Part shown: one piece after another, positions 51,626-58,790 of the stretch
How the letters are laid out: each line of letters begins with the position of its first letter
Position numbering within the stretch: the first letter of the stretch is position 1
Assembly (NCBI GenBank): GCA_016716605.1
Contig: JADJWA010000001.1
Location: forward strand, 992,001-1,056,000
From: Flavobacteriales bacterium
GTDB lineage: Bacteria > Bacteroidota > Bacteroidia > Flavobacteriales_F > PHOS-HE28
Direction: 5' to 3'
DNA: 64,000 nt
The notes under the pieces: model-generated
What the model was told of the DNA's origin: nothing
Database searches by the model: none
Seen by the model: the letters and a program-made list of their open reading frames with translations, nothing else
Program-made: the position numbers and the translations under genes

Positions 51626-53308
51626 TCAAGCCTTCACGAACCGAACCGTCCGCCTTTCGCTTCCCAGTACCAATTCCAGGATGTATTCTCCGGGCTTCAG
51701 GTGATGAGCCGGTATTTCCAGGGCGTTGTGGCCAACGGCCACACGCTCCTGCGAATCCATCACCAAGCGGCCCAGGGCATCCATGCAGCGCAATTTCAGG
51801 TCGCCATGAGAACGGGTTGCGAACGAGAAGCGCAATTGGTCGCGCACCGGATTACCGAGCACGGAGAGTTCAGTCCATTCCTCCTTCGGCAGTTCGATCA
51901 CCACCACCTTGGTGCGATCCTCTGGGCTGAGCCCCCCGACGTCGATGCTGCCGCCATCGAGGGTGACCACGAGCTTCATGCGCTGACCATTGCTCCAATC
52001 GTTGATCAAGCGCGAGCCGGGAGCAAATCGCAACCGTGCCCCTTCGCGGAGTGTAATGTGCATGTCACGTTCCTCGCTCACCTCTGCAGGCTCCTTGATG
52101 ATCATGGTGCCGTTCATCACGAGCTCGGCATTCGCGCCAACGTGAAGCGCAGAGCCCTCAATTAGCAGCAGCATGCCGCGGCCTTCCTGTCCGTAATGGA
52201 AGGTGCTTCCATCGGCAACGCGCAACGCGCTGCCCGACTGGAACTGGAAGCAGGCGTTGCGCCCCTCGAACGAAATGTGGCCATGTTGGTGGACGTAGCT
52301 CGTATTGGCCGTCCAGACAACCTCGATGAACTCCCAACCCATGCAGAGGTCGGCACCGTCGTTCACCACGGTCAGCGGGTGCCGTATCGAATCGCTCCCG
52401 AGCACAAGGCCGCCACGCAGCTCCGTGTAGGGCTGAAAATTGAAGCCCGAGAATGGCTGCAGGTACATGGTCACATTCGTCGGAGAGGCCACGTTCGGCA
52501 CAGGCGGCACATCAAGGTGGTACACATGGTCGGCGTCCGGGTAGTCGGCATTGTCATGCATCACCAGAATGTTGTCCCAGCCCCAGCCGATCCAGTAGGA
52601 GAATTGGCTGCCAAGGAATTGCGGCAGGTTCGCGCTGGTGAGCGGCACCAAGGTGCCCCAGGCGCTCATGTCCTGTACTTCGCTGTAGAGGTTGTCGATG
52701 TATGTGCCCGGCGGTGCTCCGTTCAGCTTCAGGCTCACTACGAATTCGCGCAAGTCGTTCTCGGCGAACTTCTCCGTGGGCACGCAGAGCTCCAACTGGT
52801 ACGTGGAGAAGTCTTGCTCATCGTAAGCCGCTTGGTACCAGCGCATAGCGGTTCCGGTGCCGCTGGCGTCGGGTATGCGCACACCAGCGAAGAGGCCGGA
52901 GCAGGGCCCGCCGGGGCACGGGCCGTTGTCGAAGCTGCCCGGGCCGAAGGCCTGGAAGCCAATCGCATATTGGTTGTTGGTTGTGAGCGGAAGCACGTTG
53001 TTGTCATCGTACAGCGCCCGGATGAAAACAGGCCTTGATGCATCGATCTCATTCACAGCGATGCGTGGCCACACCCAATTCCCGGTCACATGGGCCAGGT
53101 TGATGCAGGTCGCAGGGTCCCTAGGCCCCCACCATGTATCGTCGAGTGTTTGGTAGGCCTCCCAGCCCGCGTAGGTGAGAATGTTGACACCGGGGTCCTG
53201 CGGGCAGGCGATCGTCAACGTATCCGAAGGGCTGAATCCGGGCAGGTAGGGTTGCGCGATCGCGCTTGCTGGCAAGAGAATCGCGAAGTGGAGTACAGCT
53301 CTATTCAT
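51626..53308 (-). CDS. Secreted protein with T9SS sorting domain
   Basis: The ATG at 53308 (MNRAVLHFAILLPASAIAQ, a signal peptide) gives 560 residues. A beta-rich N-terminal region (WWGPRDPATCINLAHVTGNW, YAIGFQAFG) resembles carbohydrate-binding or surface sandwich domains without a named match. The region RVADGSTFHYGQEGRGMLLLIEGSALHVG is typical of a short beta-helix. The sorting domain is at the end (LRCMDALGRLVMDSQE, PGEYILELVLGSE). A TACTTTCG box on the minus strand (53340-53347) lies 31 bp upstream. Confidence 0.78.
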   Translation of the reverse strand: MNRAVLHFAILLPASAIAQPYLPGFSPSDTLTIACPQDPGVNILTYAGWEAYQTLDDTWWGPRDPATCINLAHVTGNWVWPRIAVNEIDASRPVFIRALYDDNNVLPLTTNNQYAIGFQAFGPGSFDNGPCPGGPCSGLFAGVRIPDASGTGTAMRWYQAAYDEQDFSTYQLELCVPTEKFAENDLREFVVSLKLNGAPPGTYIDNLYSEVQDMSAWGTLVPLTSANLPQFLGSQFSYWIGWGWDNILVMHDNADYPDADHVYHLDVPPVPNVASPTNVTMYLQPFSGFNFQPYTELRGGLVLGSDSIRHPLTVVNDGADLCMGWEFIEVVWTANTSYVHQHGHISFEGRNACFQFQSGSALRVADGSTFHYGQEGRGMLLLIEGSALHVGANAELVMNGTMIIKEPAEVSEERDMHITLREGARLRFAPGSRLINDWSNGQRMKLVVTLDGGSIDVGGLSPEDRTKVVVIELPKEEWTELSVLGNPVRDQLRFSFATRSHGDLKLRCMDALGRLVMDSQERVAVGHNALEIPAHHLKPGEYILELVLGSERRTVRFVKA

Positions 53309-53377
53309 GGTCGCGGATTTCAGGTGGGACACGCCCGACCGAAAGTACGCTGCCTGCCGTAGCCGAAGTTCGATGCT

Positions 53378-54124
53378 TTAACGCACCCGCTTCGCCGCCA
53401 CGAACCAATCCCAGGGGAAGGGCGCTTTCATCCAGCGTGGCGGGGCATCGAACTCCGTGCCCCACGGGTACTCGATCTTCTCGATGTCAAGCACATGGAA
53501 GCCTCGTTCGTCCAACAGGGCCTCGAGCTCCTCGCGCAGGTAGTGCTTGGTGGGCACGTTATCGATGCTCACCAGCCCGTGCTCGAGCCCGTTGCTGTTG
53601 ATCGCCGCAGCTTTCTGCGCCTCCTTCGGGTCCATGCCATCGCGCAGGTTCCACTGCAGGTGCCGGTAGGCCGTGAGCAGCGCGCTGTTCAGCGAGGGGA
53701 CCACCAGCAGCAGGTGCCCGCCCTTCTTCACGCCTTTGCACGTGCGGTCGATCAGGCTTTCGCGGATCTCAAGCGAGGCATTCAGCCAGGTGTTGATGCA
53801 CAGCACCACATCGGTGGCCGGGTAGCTGTTCTTATCAGAGCTCACATCGGCATGCACGTACTTGATGTTGCTCCTGCCGCCATTCGCCTTGGCCGCCACC
53901 TCGAGGCATTGGCTGCTCACGTCAACGGCGTAGACACGCGCATAGCGGTCAGCGAGCAGCGGGAGCGTGCGCCCCACCCCGCAGCCCAGGTCGGTGGCTT
54001 CTGCACCAGGCGCAGCGAGGTTCTCCACCCATCCGCGGATGATGCCCTTGGCATCGTTGTCGGGCACATTGAAGATCTCCAGCTCGAAGGTCTCAGCCAC
54101 CTTGTCCCAATCGCGCTCGTTCAT
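53378..54124 (-). CDS. Class I SAM-dependent methyltransferase
   Basis: The ATG at 54124 (MNERDWDKVAETFE) gives 248 residues; the longer frame upstream is not supported. SAM-binding motif I is DLGCGVGRTLPLL, followed by VYAVDVSSQCLEVA (motif post I), YVHADVSSD and DVVLCINTWLN. The C-terminal part HYLREELEALLDERGFHVLDIEKIEYPWG is typical of small-molecule methyltransferases. The substrate is unknown. It is divergent from the decarboxylase at 54369. Confidence 0.87.
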   Translation of the reverse strand: MNERDWDKVAETFELEIFNVPDNDAKGIIRGWVENLAAPGAEATDLGCGVGRTLPLLADRYARVYAVDVSSQCLEVAAKANGGRSNIKYVHADVSSDKNSYPATDVVLCINTWLNASLEIRESLIDRTCKGVKKGGHLLLVVPSLNSALLTAYRHLQWNLRDGMDPKEAQKAAAINSNGLEHGLVSIDNVPTKHYLREELEALLDERGFHVLDIEKIEYPWGTEFDAPPRWMKAPFPWDWFVAAKRVR

Positions 54125-54343
54125 GCGGTTTCGTTTTGTGCCGCAGCATAGGCGCCAAGGAGGAGGCCGACCGGACGTTGATGCAATGCTGCTGCGGTTG
54201 GTGTTGCGGGCAAGGTATCCGGGTATGCGCGGCGCGATCGGCGCCCTGCGGTGCAGGTTTCCACGATCAAGGGTTGAAGGAGGGCCGTGAGCGGACCGGA
54301 ATGCCCGCCTTTGCCGGCCATTCACACCGTGCCGCGCCCCGCC

Positions 54344-54351
54344 TATCTTTC
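54344..54351 (+). promoter_or_regulatory. Candidate -7 box TATCTTTC of the decarboxylase gene
   Basis: TATCTTTC lies 17 bp before the ATG at 54369 in the 244-bp divergent gap. It matches TAnnTTTG except for the last base. The rest of the gap shows no clear structure. Confidence 0.35.
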
Positions 54352-54368
54352 CCGCAATCGGCAACCAG

Positions 54369-57083
54369 ATGGCTTCCGGCACCGCACAGACCGCAGCGTT
54401 GCGCCAGCACTACAACGCGGCCCGCTTGCGCTCGCACACATGGGACCAACTGAAGCTCGCGGCCATGGACCTCGATGACGGCCGTTGCGCGCCGGAGGAG
54501 GTGGCTGCGATCCTCCAGGACCTGTTCACCATCGAGCTGTACTGGGCCTATCCCGGCCGCAGCGCGGTGCGCCAACTTGAGCAGCTGCTCCGGAGCAAGG
54601 ATCATCATGGCCTTCACCTCGCGGTGAATCACCTGGTGCGCACCCTGAGCAGCGGCGCCTTCCGCAGCGATCATGCCGCCCTGCTCGATCCGGGATCGGG
54701 CCGCGATGCGCTCCTTGCGGAGGACGATGAGAAGCCGAGGCCGAACTACTTCGAGGTGCTTTTCGTGGATGAGCTGGATGAGGATGAAGAGGCCGCGCTG
54801 AAGCAGAAGCTGCTCCAGTGCCGGGACAAGAACGACTCCTTCGTGTATGATGCCGTGGTGGTGCGCACCGTGCAGGACGCGCTCATCGCACTGCTCTTCA
54901 ACCACAACATCCAGGCCGTGGTGGCGCGCTTCGGCATGCCATACGCCGGCAGCAACCATAAGACCATCCTGCGCGAATTCACGCGCGCCATCGACGCCCT
55001 CGAGCCAGGTGCCCCCGGCCGCGCGCACATGGGGCCCTACCTCGGCCGTATCTGCCGGTGGTTCCGCCCCGAAGTGGACCGCTATTACGTGACCGACACG
55101 CCGGTGGATGGACTCGATGACGCGACCCTGTCCACCTTCCGCCGCATCTTCTACCGCACCGAGGATCTCACCGAGCTGCACCTCACGCTTCTGCGCGGCA
55201 TCCAGGAGAAGTACGAAGCCCCCTTCTTCACAGCGCTGAAGGAATACAGCCGACGGCCCATGGGCGTGTTCCATGCCATGCCCATCAGCCGCGGCAACAG
55301 CGTGTTCAAGAGCCGATGGATCCAGGACTTCGGCGAGTTCTACGGCCGCAACCTCTTCCTCGCGGAAACCAGCGCCACCACCGGCGGCCTCGATTCGCTG
55401 CTCCAGCCCACCGGCCCCCTGAAGAAGGCGCAGGAACTGGCGGCACGCGCCTTCGGGTCGCAGCGCACCTTCTTCGCCACCAACGGCACCAGCACCACCA
55501 ACAAGATCGTGGTGCAGGCGCTGGTTGAGCCCGGCGACATCGTGCTCATCGATCGCGATTGCCACAAGAGCCACCATTACGGCATGGTGCTGAGCGGCGC
55601 GTACCCGGTGTATCTGCACAGCTATCCGTTGAAGAAGTACAGCATGTACGGCGCGGTGCCGCTGCATCACATCCGGGAGCAGCTCTTCAAGCTGAAGCGC
55701 GGCGGCCGCTTGGAGAAGGTGAAGATGCTGCTGCTCACCAACTGCACCTTCGATGGCGTGGTGTACAATGTGGAGCGCGTCATGGAGGAGGTGCTCGCCA
55801 TCAAGCCGGATATCGTCTTCCTCTGGGACGAGGCCTGGTGGGCATTCGCGCGCTTCAGCTACGTGCTGCGCCAGCGCACCGCCATGCACGTGGCGCAGAA
55901 GCTGGCCCGCAAGTACCGCACGCCGGAGTATCGCGCGGAATACGAGGCGCACATCAAGTCGCTGAAGCAGGGCGAGGAGTCGCGGTTGCCGGACCCCGAC
56001 AAGGTGCGCATCCGCGTGTATGCCACGCAAAGCACGCACAAGACGCTCACTTCGTTCCGGCAGGGGAGCATGATCCACATCTGGGATGAGGACTTCGTGA
56101 AGAAGAGCGAGGCCCCTTTCCATGAGGCCTATATGACCCACACCAGCACCAGCGCCAACTACCAGATCCTCGCGAGCATGGACGTTGGGCGCCGGCAGGT
56201 TGAATTCGAGGGCTTCGAGCTGGTGGAGAAGGCCATTGAGCTGGGCCTGCTGCTGCGCCGCACGGTGCGCGAGCACCCGAAGCTCAAGCGTTGGTTCGAC
56301 ATCATCACCATCGGCGAGCTCATCCCCGGCGAGTTCCGCCAGAGCGGCTTGGACAGTTATTACCGGCGCGATCAGGGCTGGAGCGAGATCGAGAAGGCCT
56401 GGGCCGAGGATGAATTCGCGGTGGATCCCACCAAGATCAACCTTTACACCGGCCACACCGGCATCGATGGCGACACCTTCAAGAACCTGTTCCTGATGGA
56501 CAAGCACCAGATCCAGGTCAACAAGACCTCGCGCAATTCGGTGCTCTTCATGACCAACATCGGCACCACGCGCGGCTCGCTGGCCTATCTCACCAAGGTG
56601 CTGCTCAAGATCGCCGAGGAACTGGAGGCGCGCAACGCAGGCTTTGAGCACGACGATAAGAGAGCGCATCTATCGAGGATTCGCGCGCTCACCGAGGAGA
56701 CCCCGCCGCTGCCCGATTTCAGCAGCTTCCACCGCAGCTTCCAAGGGCAGCCCGGCGTGCCCGGCGGCGACCTGCGAGCAGCCTATTTCCTGGCCTACAA
56801 GGAGGAGCGCTGCCGGTACCTGAGCCTGCACAAGGCACTTGAAGAGCTTGCCACTGGAGGCGAATTGGTCTCCGCCTCATTCGTGATCCCTTATCCGCCA
56901 GGATTCCCCGTGCTGATGCCGGGCCAATTGATCAACAAGGAGATCATCGACTTCTTGGTCGCCATCGATGTGAAGGAGATCCATGGGTACAGGCCTGAGC
57001 TTGGCCTGCGCGTGTTCACGGATGCGGTGCTGGGCAGGCAGCGGACGGTTACGGCGCTTGGCGGCGCACGAAGGGCGGGCTGA
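54369..57083 (+). CDS. Large PLP-dependent Orn/Lys/Arg decarboxylase-like protein
   Basis: The 904-residue protein has a roughly 290-residue N-terminal region before the fold type I PLP core. In the core, FGSQRTFFATNGTSTTNKIV, DRDCHKSHHYG, TFDGVVYNVERVMEE and FLWDEAWWAFARF are typical of prokaryotic basic amino-acid decarboxylases, and K558 (STHKTLTS) is the PLP lysine. Usual family lengths are about 700-760 residues, so the N-terminus is extended. The substrate could be Arg, Lys or Orn. A long antisense frame is a GC shadow. A hairpin terminator follows. Confidence 0.87.
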   Translation: MASGTAQTAALRQHYNAARLRSHTWDQLKLAAMDLDDGRCAPEEVAAILQDLFTIELYWAYPGRSAVRQLEQLLRSKDHHGLHLAVNHLVRTLSSGAFRSDHAALLDPGSGRDALLAEDDEKPRPNYFEVLFVDELDEDEEAALKQKLLQCRDKNDSFVYDAVVVRTVQDALIALLFNHNIQAVVARFGMPYAGSNHKTILREFTRAIDALEPGAPGRAHMGPYLGRICRWFRPEVDRYYVTDTPVDGLDDATLSTFRRIFYRTEDLTELHLTLLRGIQEKYEAPFFTALKEYSRRPMGVFHAMPISRGNSVFKSRWIQDFGEFYGRNLFLAETSATTGGLDSLLQPTGPLKKAQELAARAFGSQRTFFATNGTSTTNKIVVQALVEPGDIVLIDRDCHKSHHYGMVLSGAYPVYLHSYPLKKYSMYGAVPLHHIREQLFKLKRGGRLEKVKMLLLTNCTFDGVVYNVERVMEEVLAIKPDIVFLWDEAWWAFARFSYVLRQRTAMHVAQKLARKYRTPEYRAEYEAHIKSLKQGEESRLPDPDKVRIRVYATQSTHKTLTSFRQGSMIHIWDEDFVKKSEAPFHEAYMTHTSTSANYQILASMDVGRRQVEFEGFELVEKAIELGLLLRRTVREHPKLKRWFDIITIGELIPGEFRQSGLDSYYRRDQGWSEIEKAWAEDEFAVDPTKINLYTGHTGIDGDTFKNLFLMDKHQIQVNKTSRNSVLFMTNIGTTRGSLAYLTKVLLKIAEELEARNAGFEHDDKRAHLSRIRALTEETPPLPDFSSFHRSFQGQPGVPGGDLRAAYFLAYKEERCRYLSLHKALEELATGGELVSASFVIPYPPGFPVLMPGQLINKEIIDFLVAIDVKEIHGYRPELGLRVFTDAVLGRQRTVTALGGARRAG

Positions 57084-57168
57084 TCATAGCGGCGGCACTA
57101 CGCGTGCTTGGCTGAGGCTCCTCGCACAACGGCTGGATCACCCGGAGCCGGGCACCGTTCATCAGCAA

Positions 57169-57194
57169 GAAGGCCCCGCTTGCGCGAGGCCTTC
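57169..57194 (+). terminator. Rho-independent-like terminator after the decarboxylase gene
   Basis: GAAGGCC (57169-57175) pairs with GGCCTTC (57188-57194), with a further CGC/GCG inside the loop. The sequence after it is CGTTTAC, a short T-rich tail. It lies between convergent genes and could serve both. Confidence 0.6.
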
Positions 57195-57228
57195 CGTTTA
57201 CTGAGATGGTGTTTGCGATGTACCGGGC

Positions 57229-58668
57229 TCAGTAAGGCGTGTTCTGCGGATCCCAGTTGGCCCAGCCGGCCGTCCAATCCTCGTTGCCGAATGCGCCACG
57301 ATAGCTCACCGGCGTGAAGAAGCTGTCGGTGAGCGGGCTCCAGGTGAAGTTGGCGCCGCTCTGCAGCGGGCTCCCTCCGGTGGGACGGAAATTCGGGTTG
57401 GTGAGGTTGAAAGGATCATTCAGCATCAGCTCGCCATTGGTGGCCAGCACCGAGTTGCTCCACCCTGCGGTATTGAACCAAGCCGTGGCCGCGGCAGCGT
57501 CCCAGGTCTGGCCCGAGGGCGCATCAATGGCGGTTGCAATGCCCGCAAGCACGTTGCCTCGGAACATCAGGTCCCCATTGGTGGCGTTGGCTTGCGTGCT
57601 GTTGCCATCGATGTAGAGGCCGGTGGGATAGCCGGTGAAGACGCTGTTGAACACGCGGGTCTGCGTATTGCGGCGCAAGTGCAGCGCGCGCTTGTACAGG
57701 CTATTGATGGTGGTGCCGGGATCGAACTGCGGCCCGAAAACGCTCACGTTGCTCCAGGTGCCCTGGCTGTATGGCGAAGCGGCGTTGCCCGCAGCGTCAT
57801 TGTCGCATTCGAAGCCATTGCTGCTGCTCTGGTCGGCGATGGCCGGGTCACGAAGGCTCACCGCCCATTGCACCTTGCCCTGCCAGCCGAAGTCCTGGTC
57901 GAAGTCATCGTCCCATCCGCGGAAGGCGATCAGGTGCTTGGCGTTCACGTTCCCGCCGAACCACTCGTAGCTGTCATCGCCGCTGTAGCTCACCTGCACG
58001 TAGTCAACGACCGTGTTGCGCCCAACGGAGCCGAAGGTGAGGCCGTTGATCTCCTGGTTGGGCTGGAATGCGATGCCGCAGAACTCGATTCGCACATAGC
58101 GCAGGATGCCGCTGTTGTCGTTGGCGTCGCTTCCGCCGAATGAGGCATCGGGCCCGCCCTCGATCACCGGGTCGCTCGGCTGGTTGTTCGGGGCGCGGCC
58201 GCAAAGCACGATGCCGCCCCAATCGCCGTAGCTGCGCGCGCCCACGGGTTGGTTGCTGGTGAATACGATGGGATTGCTCGCCGTGCCATCGGCATTGAGC
58301 TTGCCGCCGCGGCGCACGATCAAGGTGCCTTTGCTGTCCTTGTCGCCCTTCACGATCGTGCCGGGCTGCACGGTGAGCGTGGCACCGCTGTTCACGTACA
58401 GGAAGCCCTTCATCAGCCACTTCCTGTCGCTGCTGAACGTGTAATCCACATCCGTCTCACCCTCCACCTGCATCACGTTGCCCCCGAGGTCGGTCACCGT
58501 GAATTGGCGCAGCGAGGAGTATTCGCAGCAGCAATCCTTCTCGGCGTCGGCATCGTAGTTCAGCGCGGCTGGGTCGGTGCAGCCTTCCTTCTTCTTGCAG
58601 GCCGGCAGGGCTACGGCGAGGGTGCCGAGCAGGAGCATGTTCAGGGCGTTGTTCTTCCAGAATTGCAT
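57229..58668 (-). CDS. Beta-helix-type lipoprotein, partner of the TonB-dependent receptor
   Basis: The ATG at 58668 gives 479 residues with a lipoprotein signal ending ALPAC. The mature N-terminus has a Cys-rich segment (GCTDPAALNYDADAEKDCCCE). The central region YVNSGATLTVQPGTIVKGDKDSKGTLIVRRGGKL, then SNPIVFTSN and GDWGGIVLCGRA, is typical of a right-handed parallel beta-helix. It lies 122 bp downstream of a TonB-dependent receptor, an arrangement often seen for surface uptake partners. The ligand is unknown. Confidence 0.8.
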   Translation of the reverse strand: MQFWKNNALNMLLLGTLAVALPACKKKEGCTDPAALNYDADAEKDCCCEYSSLRQFTVTDLGGNVMQVEGETDVDYTFSSDRKWLMKGFLYVNSGATLTVQPGTIVKGDKDSKGTLIVRRGGKLNADGTASNPIVFTSNQPVGARSYGDWGGIVLCGRAPNNQPSDPVIEGGPDASFGGSDANDNSGILRYVRIEFCGIAFQPNQEINGLTFGSVGRNTVVDYVQVSYSGDDSYEWFGGNVNAKHLIAFRGWDDDFDQDFGWQGKVQWAVSLRDPAIADQSSSNGFECDNDAAGNAASPYSQGTWSNVSVFGPQFDPGTTINSLYKRALHLRRNTQTRVFNSVFTGYPTGLYIDGNSTQANATNGDLMFRGNVLAGIATAIDAPSGQTWDAAAATAWFNTAGWSNSVLATNGELMLNDPFNLTNPNFRPTGGSPLQSGANFTWSPLTDSFFTPVSYRGAFGNEDWTAGWANWDPQNTPY

Positions 58669-58731
58669 GGTCGTTTTTCTTTTCGTTGTTGGCGCTGCGA
58701 ATTGACCTGCGCCGCATGAGCCTGCTGTCAC

Positions 58732-58763
58732 CGCATTATTATGCGATCGCGAAATCGCATTAT
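58732..58763. promoter_or_regulatory. AT-rich repeat cluster upstream of the lipoprotein gene
   Basis: CGCATTAT occurs at 58732-58739 and again at 58756-58763, 24 bp apart. Between them TGCGAT (58742-58747) and ATCGCA (58754-58759) form an inverted repeat with a 6-bp spacer. The cluster is 64-95 bp before the lipoprotein ATG and 28 bp after the receptor stop. It is markedly AT-rich for this genome, so it may be a regulator-binding site. Confidence 0.4.
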
Positions 58764-58790
58764 CATTTCGTTAAGCGCCGATGCGGCTGG

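Noticed and set aside
54267..56669. 800-codon open frame antisense to the decarboxylase
   Set aside because: It mirrors the codon pattern of a well supported PLP enzyme, is rich in His, Leu, Val and Ala, and has no recognisable domain. GC-rich genomes give such antisense frames.
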